This document shows, in pieces, positions 56,401 to 64,000 of a DNA stretch of 64,000 nucleotides; within the stretch, counting starts at the first letter, position 1, and the number at the start of each line of letters is the position of its first letter. This DNA is from Cymbomonas tetramitiformis (lineage: Eukaryota > Chlorophyta > Pyramimonadophyceae > Pyramimonadales > Pyramimonadaceae), in NCBI GenBank assembly GCA_001247695.2, contig LGRX02028747.1, positions 1-64,000 of the forward strand, given 5' to 3'. Below the pieces are notes generated by a model. It was given only the letters and a program-made list of their open reading frames with translations. It did not search any database and was not told where the DNA came from. Made by a program: the position numbers and the translations under genes.

Positions 56401-59400
56401 AGAGGCCTCGCCAATCTATTTGCGCCACCGTTGGGCTGTGCTGTTGGGGTGGATATCCCCACAGCGCCGGAAATGTGTGGCCCACGCGTGGGTAGCAACC
56501 TTCCGCCCGTGCCAGCTTTTACCCGTTCGAGCCCCTTTTACCCGCCCGCCATGTGCCCCCTTCACACGCACCCTTGACCGGGAGAGCACCACCTTCCCAG
56601 AGCCCTCGCAAGGGTGTCCCAGGCGAAGGATGCCCTGAAGGCGGGCGACACACGTAGCAGTGCCATGGCATCAGCAGGCGCACGTGCCGGCGAGCATCTG
56701 AATCTACGGCTGTGTGAGGGTTTGGAACGACATCCTTCGACGTGTGAAGCGCCACGTCGGATGCAGAGAGGCCTCGCCAATCTATTTGCGCCACCGTTGG
56801 GCTGTGCTGTTGGGGTGGATATCCCCACAGCGCCGGAAATGCGAGGCCCACGCGTGGGCAGCAACCTCCCACCCTTGCCAGTTTTGCCCGCCCGAACGCG
56901 CCTGCTTGCTGCTCACGGCGGCGAGGGCAAGTTCAAGGTGCGCACCCGACAGCACGTCCGTGGAGATCTCTTCATTGTTGTATGTCACCAGCCGCACCTC
57001 CGGCCGCATCGCCCCCTTGCCCTTCTCGCCCTGCAAGGTGGTCATTCGCTGCCAGCCTCAACTCTCTCCAAGTTGCCGTCTCCCCCGAGCATGGGCGGCG
57101 CGCAGGGGCAGCGGCGGACACTCAACTCTTTGCGTTGGCACGGTCATCAATGAGGCCCCGGACATCGTCCGTGAGTGAAGAATCAACCCATGTGGCTTGA
57201 TTCCAGCGTGCAGATCAGCAGAGGGCTGAAGCAACCACCGAACTCAAAAAACCGAGCGTCACAAGGAACGCCAAGGAACGACTTTAACATCCATCTCAAA
57301 CAAGTCATTCAAAGGTCGCGGTATCGCCCCACAAAAGATCAGGGTGGCCAATGTTGGCTTGCCGAGACGCGCGACACATCACGGCAGTAGGCCCCCTGTG
57401 CACGGTAGCAGGCCCCCTTTCCACGGCAGTAGGCCCCCTGTGCACGGCAGCAGGCCCCCTTTCCACGGCAGTAGCCCACCTGTGCACGGGAATGTGCAGG
57501 ATCGGTCACGGCAAGGCATGCGAGGTATCTGGATCGCCCGGCTGTTCTGTGATGAACCCCGTGCTTGCACGGAGGCGGCCGACCTTCGTGGGGGGTGGGG
57601 GGGTTTGGGCGGCATCACTTCAGGCTGTCAACATGCTGGATCAACCGGGATGAGCGCACAGTCTGCACGTGCGCGCCATCTGGCAAGCTCCCGCACCTGC
57701 CCCTGCTCCTCCGGGATGTACGCCAGGATGATGATGCTGTCGCCGTATGGGGCAAGCCCAGAGATGTAGTACTCTGTCTGAAACTGCGCAACCACCTCCA
57801 CGAACCGCACGGCCATGATGGTCTCCCCCCTGAGGCCCCCTGCCCCCAGCCCCGGACCCTCCTTCCCCTGCCTGGGTCCGCCGCCGGCATCACAGCGCTC
57901 CGTGACATCACCTTTGCAATCTGCACGGTCCATCCACCCCGCCCCATCCCGTCCAGTAAGTCAACGTGTTCTCACTAAAGTACCATTGAGAAAACGGTCT
58001 GAAAGCTTCCGCTGCAATCAAGTTGCCACTGCCAGAAGCGCTCAGTCTCAGTCTTTTCCCAGCCCCTCGCCATGCACGCGTGCCAGCCTCGCCCACCCCC
58101 GCTGAGCCCCTCGCCATGCACGCGTGCCAGCCCACCCCGCTGAGCCCCTCGCCATGCACGCGTGCCAGCCTCGCCCACCCCCGCTGAGCCCCTCCCCATG
58201 CACGCGTGCCAGCGCTATCCAAGCCCCCTTAGCCCCTTTCCTTGCACACGCGCCAGCCTGGGCCACGCTCTTCTCTCTCTCTCTGGCATCATGACGTGGG
58301 ACCAAGGAGGACTGTTGGCATGTCATCTCTCATGATGTGGGACCAAGGAGGACTGTTGGCATGCCATCTCTCATGACGTGGGACCAAGGAGGACTGTTGG
58401 CATGTCATCTCTCATGACGTGGGACCAAGGAGGACTGTTGGCATGTAATCTCTCATGACGTGGGACCAAGGAGGACTGTTGGCATGTAATCTCTCATGAC
58501 GTGGGACCAAGGAGGACTGTTGGCATGTAATGTCTCATGACGTGGGACCAAGGAGGACTGTTGGCATGTAATCTCTCATGACGTGGGACCAAGGAGGACT
58601 GTTGGCATGTCATCTCTCATGACGTGGGACCAAGCAGGACTGTTGGCATGTAATCTCTCATTACGTGGGACCAAGGAGGACTGTTGGCATGTCATCTCTC
58701 ATGACGTGGGACCAAGGAGGACTGTTGGCATGTCATCTCTCATGACGTGGGACCAAGGAGGACTGTTGGCATGTAATGTCTCATGACGTGGGACCAAGGA
58801 GGACTGTTGGCATGTCATCTCTCATGCCGTGGGACCAAGGAGGACTGTTGGCATGTCATCTCTCATGACGTGGGAACAAGGAGGACTGTTGGCATGTCAT
58901 CTCTCATGATGTGGGACCAAGGAGGACTGTTGGCATGTAATCTCTCATGACGTGGGACCAAGGAGGACTGTTGGCATGTAATCTCTCATGACGTGGGACC
59001 AAGGAGGACTGTTGGCATGTAATCTCTCATGACGTGGGACCAAGGAGGACTGTTGGCATGTTATCTCCAGAGTTTTCCGTCACAAGCCCGATGGCGTCAG
59101 CAGACGGGAAGGGAGAGACAGGCGAGACACACATGCCAAGAGCTTTAGAAGGACGCCCCCACTCAAGTCTTTCCTGATCACTCTAAGGGGGGTGAAAGCT
59201 TGGTCTAGCTCCAGTGCAGGAGTGGCTGCAGCGCATGTTTGGAAACTTCTCTGCTCGGGCATTTTGTGGCACTTGTAGAGAGGGACGAGGTTGACCTTGA
59301 TGCAGTCTGCCCAGCCGATGAAGAGCAGACCCTCGTTCGCCCAGTGCAGATGTGCACGGAACAACTCAGGTCGAGGGCTGTCTCGTGGACGGTCGATATA

Positions 59401-62400
59401 AGTTATGCGCTGATTCGCCGCCCAATCGTACATCTGCCAAACACAAGTCATCCAGGTAACTATCAGCCTCGGCACATACGCAGCAAAATTGTCGGGTGCA
59501 GCTGCCGCGAAGATGAAGAACCTAGAAAGAACATCACTGTTGAGCTGAAAGCTGGGAGCACGGTCACCTTAACTCCAGCGTCATTAGCCCAAGCAATGAG
59601 GCTTCCACACCACTTCACCGCATGTATCGTACCCTCCCCTTTGTGCAGTACGTGATCGCGATTGCCCAGCCAGCCCTGTGCGCTCCCCTCCCCTCACGTC
59701 CTCCCATCCCCTCCCCTCTCCTCACCTCCCCCCTCCCCTCCCCCCCTCCCCTTGAGTTCCTCCGCCCACTCCTCCCCCACTGTGGAATCCTGGCACTGCT
59801 CCCAGGTAATGTTCTCCTGTAGTTCTCTCCAGCTCAAGATCGCACCCCTTCGCTGTGAAACTTCTAGCAGTAGAGTCTAGGAGTCTAGCAGAGGCTCGGG
59901 GTTCAGGCCTTCGACTTGAGACACGCCACTGCCGCCTCTGCAGAGGACGATCGAAGCACCTAGCACCTTCACGTCCCTGTAGTGAAGTATCCCCCGCAAC
60001 GAAGTAGTGTGCACCTTCCGTCCTCGACGGTCAGAGGTCCTCAAGCACGCCCTACTGCTGGCGCCCCGATGAAGGGTGAATCGATGAGTGGGGAAGCAAA
60101 AGGCGGCCGGCAACCGGTTGATGCACTCTTCTGAGGTCAGACCGGCTGCTCACTGCCGGCAACCGGTTGATGCACTCTTCTGAGGTCAGACCGGCTGCTC
60201 ACTGCCGGCGACCGGTTGATGCACTTTTCTGAGGTCAGACCGGCTGCCCACTGCCGGCGACCGGTTGATGCACTCTTTTGAGGTCAGACCGGCTGCTCAC
60301 TGCCGGCGACCGGTTGATGCACTCTTCTGAGGTCAGGCCGGCTGCCCACTGCCAGCGACCGGTTGATGCATTCTTTTGAGGTGAGACCGGCTGCCCACTG
60401 CCGGCGACCGGTTGATGCACTCTTTTGAGGTGAGACCGGCTGCCCACTGCCGGCAACCGGTTGATGCACTCTTCTGAGGTGAGACCGGCTGCCCACTGCC
60501 GGCGACCGGTTGACGCACTTTTCTGAGGTCAGGCCGGCTGCCCACTGCCGGCGACCGGTTGATGCACTCTTCTGAGGTCAGACCGGCTGCCCACTGCCGG
60601 CGACCGGTTGATGCACTTTTCTGAGGTCAGGCCGGCTGACCACTGCCGGCGACCGGTTGACGCACTCTTCTGAGGTCAGGCCGGCTGACCACTGCCACAG
60701 GCGTAGGGCTAGGTGTAAAGGAGCGGCGGGGAACCTATCCAAACAATGTGGGGCGCTTATTGGCGGGTTGTGAGGTTGGAGAGGAGCAGGTGCCCCTGGA
60801 GGAGAGAGCGGCTCGGACAGGGCAAACCTTCGAGTTCAAGATGAGATTTCCTGCCAGTCCGCCCGTGACGATCTGGCGTGATTTTTTTATGGCGTAGTCC
60901 GGATCCAGTGCAACGGTCTGTTACGGATTCCGGAGCGGAGACAAACATAGAGTCAGGAATTGGGAGAAGAAAAGCTCGTTAATAGGAGGAGGAAGGCTGC
61001 ATTGAAAACAGGCGGGTTGGAGTCTGGAACCCGAGGAGGAAGATGGCGACGACTCATTGAGGCCGACTGCGCAGAAGCAGTCAAGCAAGAGCTCTGTAAC
61101 AGGGGACGGCACGGGTGGATGGTGTAGAGTACGGTGCACGAGCTGGCCCACCTTGATCGGTCTGTGGTATTCATAGCTGTTCTGCTCCTCGCTATAGAGA
61201 GCACTCACCTGCCGGTCACCCGTGCCGTTCACACTTGTCAACCGCCGTCAAGAAAGCCTGAGTGGCCACAGGCAGGCGGTCTCCCGTGCCACCCGGCGAA
61301 ATAGCGAGTGCTACCGGGGACCTCTGCGCGGGCAGGGAGACAATCCTCTGGATACCAAAAACCCGAAAAGTTGGCAAAAGGATATTAGCTTGAGTGTGGA
61401 AGCGGTAATGACACGGCATAGAGCTCCCATTCCCGAGGATCGCTTGCTGTTATTTCGACGGAATCGGGAGGGGGATGAGAAGGGGTTGCACATGGCCTCC
61501 CTAAGTACGCCTCTCTGTGGGACGGAGCAGAAACCTAAAAACGTATTTAATTCGCAACAATATTTGATGCGCAGAGTGGTTACACACAAGCGTCGGCACA
61601 GCGAGGAGAGACTGGGACAGAAGAGGGCATGGGACAGGAGAGCACAAAGTTCGGTTGTTCACCTATGACGCAATGCTTGCCGCTGCCAAAGACAGTCCGC
61701 TATACACGATGCGCTGTGAAGTACGCATCAGGGAAGGAGAAGCTTTCGTGTGGTGGGAGAGCCGAAAGATGGCTCTCGGACGAGGTCTCAAGTTGAGGTG
61801 CGCTTGCACACGAATCCTACGTGCTGAAGAAGGCAAAGGATGAAGGGAAGGGGGAATGGAAACCCAGGATTCACAAGAGGAACCACAACAGGGCTGGTGA
61901 CAACGCACCACCACGGTGCCGTCGTCGGAGCAACTCCCAACATACTCGCCGCGGCTATCGAAGCACAGTTCGTTCACCGTCATGCTGTGTGCTGCAAACT
62001 GCTTCACCTGCCAGGGTAGAAAAGCACACCAGTAGAAGGGAGTCGCATTCAGCGGTAACCTCGGAAACTAGCCATTTCACGCTGCCCTCGACTGAACCCA
62101 TCTCCATGCGCCGCTGCCTCTGAAGATGTCGATTGACTTCGTGCGTCTTTAGGTAGTATCTCTATCGTACGCACATAGCACTGAGGAGGAAACGGTATTA
62201 CGCGCGGATTTACGGATGAAAGGCGCAGGAGACCGAGTGACTGCAACGCGCCACAGCCCGTCGTACAGGTAGGTCGCGTGGAGACGAAGAGCTCCTCGTG
62301 CGGAGGAGGCTTCATTGTATGGTCGACGCGTGCGTGCTGTTTGTCGCGGACACCGGGAGCAGAAGCCCTTGCGGCACTATACAACCGATCAGAGTGCCCC

Positions 62401-62849
62401 AACGAATTCGCGTCTCAAGCTCTGAAAGTCCTGCTTGCCAGCAACGCAGCTGAGGCGCGCGCGCTGTTCTTTGCATCCTATCACTCACAACGATGTTGAA
62501 CCGGGGGACCCCTTCTCCTACAGCCTGCCAGAGCTTGAGACGCAAATTCGTTGGAGCACTCTGATCGGTTGTATAGTGCCGCAAGGGCTTCTGTCCTGCT
62601 GACTCCGTTGAACCGGCTACCAGAGAAAATGAGGCGGAGCAGCGGCCTGCAGAATATTGTACGGTAGTCTGCACCCTGCTGAAGTTTGGAGAAGGGCAAA
62701 CCTCATTTCCATTGAAATCTAGCAGGTGGACGTTGCCGTTGTGAGTTCCCAAGGCAAGAATCTTAGGGGAGACGCAGAGACAGGACGCAGCATCGTTGGC
62801 AAGGATTTCAGGCACGCTGGAGCCTGAGCCGAATCGCTGGTACTTCAAC
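47469..62849 (-). CDS. VPS41: VPS41, HOPS tethering-complex subunit, about 19 readable exons
   Basis: VPS41 helps tether late endosomes and AP-3 vesicles to the vacuole. Phase-consistent exons are: 62849-62702 ([21 protein letters not shown]), 62007-61909 ([14 protein letters not shown]), 61208-61152, 60917-60828 ([14 protein letters not shown]), 59675-59568 ([12 protein letters not shown]), 59433-59296 ([15 protein letters not shown]), 57920-57912 plus 57867-57697 ([12 protein letters not shown]), 57030-56946, 54014-53904 ([12 protein letters not shown]), 53708-53611 ([14 protein letters not shown]), 53232-53146, 52447-52223, 52121-52092, 51989-51741, 51427-51299 (clathrin-repeat region), about 49640-49542, 49369-49190, 48662-48300 (LEIP-like [10 protein letters not shown]) and 47744 leftward, a RING-H2 ([20 protein letters not shown]). 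The first coding exon lies right of 62849 and was not found. The acceptor near 49640 and the extreme C terminus are unsolved; the RING's last CxxC pair is not obvious. No exon carries an internal stop, so the gene is probably functional. Confidence 0.93.
51088..51250. repeat. 23-bp intronic minisatellite in VPS41
   Basis: About seven copies of GCGCGCGGCAGGCGATGAAT plus TAG or close variants, left of exon 51299-51427. Confidence 0.9.
54105..54300. repeat. 44-bp intronic repeat in VPS41
   Basis: About four copies of a C-rich 44-bp unit made of two similar halves, TTTACCCGCCCGCCATGCCC and TTTACCTGCCCCCTATGCCC. The same TTTACCCG phrase occurs once in each unit of the adjacent 367/392-bp array. 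Confidence 0.88.
54421..56880. repeat. 367/392-bp satellite array in a VPS41 intron, about 6.5 copies
   Basis: Units anchored on CTGAATCTACGGCTGTG start at 54421, 54813, 55205, 55572, 55939, 56332 and 56698. The spacings are 392, 392, 367, 367, 393 and 366. The short form lacks a stretch of about 25 bp between GTGCCGG and the next CTGAATCT. The array fills the intron between exons 57030-56946 and 54014-53904. Copies are nearly identical, pointing to recent homogenisation. Confidence 0.95.
57381..57487. repeat. Short intronic repeat in VPS41
   Basis: About five alternating copies of GGCAGTAGGCCCCCTGTGCAC and GGCAGCAGGCCCCCTTTCCAC, a 20-bp half-unit repeat. Confidence 0.85.
58061..58258. repeat. 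44-bp intronic repeat in VPS41
   Basis: About four copies, with length variation, of AGCCCCTCGCCATGCACGCG followed by TGCCAGCCTCGCCCACCCCC-type sequence. Confidence 0.88.
58281..59067. repeat. 41-bp intronic minisatellite in VPS41, about 19 copies
   Basis: The unit is GACGTGGGACCAAGGAGGAC plus TGTTGGCATGTCATCTCTCAT. Most variation is a single T/A in ATGTCATC versus ATGTAATC. It lies in the intron between exons 59433-59296 and 57920-57912. Confidence 0.96.
59676..59775. repeat. Pyrimidine-rich tract in a VPS41 intron
   Basis: About 100 bp of almost pure C and T on the plus strand (purine-rich on the coding strand), directly 5' of exon 59675-59568 in gene orientation. Confidence 0.8.
60107..60696. 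repeat. 49-bp intronic minisatellite in VPS41, about 12 copies
   Basis: The unit is CCGGCGACCGGTTGATGCAC plus TCTTCTGAGGTCAGACCGGCTGCCCACTG. It contains the short palindromes ACCGGT and GCCGGC. It lies in the intron between exons 60917-60828 and 59675-59568. Confidence 0.96.
62360..62593. repeat. 65-bp inverted repeat in a VPS41 intron
   Basis: The arms 62360-62424 and 62529-62593 are reverse complements with a few mismatches (core GCCCTTGCGGCACTATACAA). They are separated by about 104 bp and could form a long hairpin in the pre-mRNA. No target duplication was identified. Confidence 0.88.
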
Positions 62850-62992
62850 CTGAGGAAGAATACACACCAGCGAGTCAGAGTCTTCGAACCAATAGAGTAG
62901 GGCACACGTGTGACTTCATAGCTAAAATACAGGCTTCAGGAATAAACCTAGTTTGGCAGATAAGCTAGTTCGCAACACGCTTCGATCGTGTC

Positions 62993-63235
62993 AGCGGATA
63001 TTCGTAGATTCTGAGCCTGGCCGACGAGTATGCTAGACGGCGATTCATGCATAGATGCTCATAGAGTCTGCGCCTGACCGACGAGTATGCTAGACGGTGT
63101 TTCAGGCATAGATGCTCGTAGAGTCTGCGCATGGCCGACGAGTATGCTAGACAGTGCTTTAGGCAACGATACTCGTAGAGTCTGCGCCTAACCGACGAGT
63201 ATGCTGGCTTGCCGGTACTTCCGGCATAGGTTTCT
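62993..63235. repeat. 57-bp tandem repeat right of VPS41, four copies
   Basis: The unit includes CTCGTAGAGTCTGCGCCTGA and CCGACGAGTATGCTAGACGG. The outermost copies are the most diverged. It lies upstream of the recognised VPS41 exons, in an intron or promoter region. Confidence 0.9.
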
Positions 63236-64000
63236 CAGTTGGGACGAGTAGAAATATGTTGCAGTTATCTCTGCCAGTTTGGCACTTGCCGACAAAGGAA
63301 CGCCAAATCGAGCGAAAACTCGTACTCATAGAAAACCCGAAGAGAGCGCAAGCAAACAAAATTCGATTGCGAGTCTCAGGGAGGTTGCATTAACAGGCTT
63401 AACGATTGTGGAAAGCAGAAGAAAACAGATCGCTGTTATCCTTCAGGCCTGATCAGCGGAGCTCAAAGAGCAGGAATTTCAAATCTTTAGGGTAACTTAA
63501 GGTATCATAGTCGCGTTTGGACAGGTTGCGGTGGAGCTGGTACGTGATGCAACTTGAGACATGCCCCATCCACGAAATAGCGCTACTTTAACCGCGCACA
63601 CACAAAAGTCGAGCTTGAGTAGCGAATATCCTTTGCCTAGTATTTTCCTACTACAACATCCCGTTTATATATGCGTTGGATTATCATCCACAACGCTACA
63701 ACAGTCCAATGAAGCAAGACGCACTGAACCGACTGCTAACCCATCGTTTACACCTGTCCCAGAATTGTAGGAGAGTCTTGTTTGGGGAGATCAGTGTCAA
63801 GGAGGGAGAAATATTGGCCCTTCCTATACATTTTCTTTAAATATTTCTCTCTCAAGACAGAAATATACGAGCGGTATAACCTTCTGAAGATTTGTTTACG
63901 ACCTGGTTGTGATTACATCGACGAAAGACAACGAGAAGAAAAGAGGTCCTTGAACACTGATTGCTAAGAGATGGTCGATTGATCACCTTGGCTCATCCTC
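63236..64000. other. Right edge, no recognised gene
   Basis: No convincing coding or structural feature is seen. The unlocated first exon and promoter of VPS41 may lie here or just left of it. Confidence 0.4.

Noticed and set aside
54421..56880. Repeated small proteins in the satellite array
   Set aside because: The frames recur only because the 367/392-bp unit recurs; starts and stops shift with unit length.
48104..57978. Many plus-strand open frames of 100-300 codons
   Set aside because: They are shadows of the minus-strand VPS41 exons or of GC-rich intronic repeats, and none has family resemblance.
58281..60696. CRISPR-like regular repeats
   Set aside because: The units are directly tandem with no unique spacers; they are intronic minisatellites in a eukaryotic gene.

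Overview
The window looks like nuclear DNA of a photosynthetic unicellular eukaryote, most likely a green alga of prasinophyte type. The evidence is intron-dense genes with many GTG(C/A)G donors, a plastid-type YbaB protein, an ELIP-like (early light-induced) chlorophyll-binding protein, a plant-type HOPS subunit VPS41, a chromodomain Ty3/gypsy element and abundant minisatellites. The species is an inference. There are no bacterial operons, rRNA or CRISPR arrays.

Layout. 1-2.3 kb is a GC-rich coding-like minisatellite (42/33-bp units), followed by a C/A-rich tract and AT-rich non-coding DNA to 7.1 kb. 7.1-29.5 kb is a nest of transposable elements. The host is a decayed Ty3/gypsy chromovirus: gag, protease, RT, RNase H, integrase, chromodomain and 3' LTR. 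A 12.5-kb CACTA-like DNA transposon (9601-22139; 14-bp terminal inverted repeats; TGA target duplication) sits inside the RT coding sequence. A 3.2-kb non-autonomous LTR element (26119-29323; TATAT duplication) sits inside the 3' LTR. A frameshifted Mutator-like transposase fragment follows (29.7-30.7 kb). 30.7-36.9 kb is mostly decayed repeats, including two hairpins with compensatory changes.

36.9-45.6 kb holds host genes. A YbaB/EbfC (STIC2-like) gene on the minus strand is built from micro-exons. Head-to-head with it, on the plus strand, is a FAS1 (fasciclin) domain gene whose reading phase runs directly into a three-helix ELIP-like module 2.4 kb downstream. That is either one FAS1-ELIP fusion or two adjacent genes. 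A second cluster is a roughly 15-kb VPS41 gene on the minus strand (47.5-62.85 kb). About 19 exons could be read by splice phase, and its introns are packed with unrelated tandem arrays of 23, 41, 44, 49 and 367/392 bp.

Inside the CACTA-like element two genes are divergently transcribed. The minus-strand one is a TNP2-type transposase with DUF4216/DUF4218-like C-terminal parts. The plus-strand one encodes an acidic, lysine-tailed accessory protein. They are separated by long inverted repeats, and the element is flanked by 76-bp subterminal repeat arrays. A palindromic motif, ACATGGCCATGT, recurs in its introns and subterminal arrays. All exon boundaries given were worked out by eye from splice consensus, reading phase and family resemblance; none was checked against transcripts or databases.
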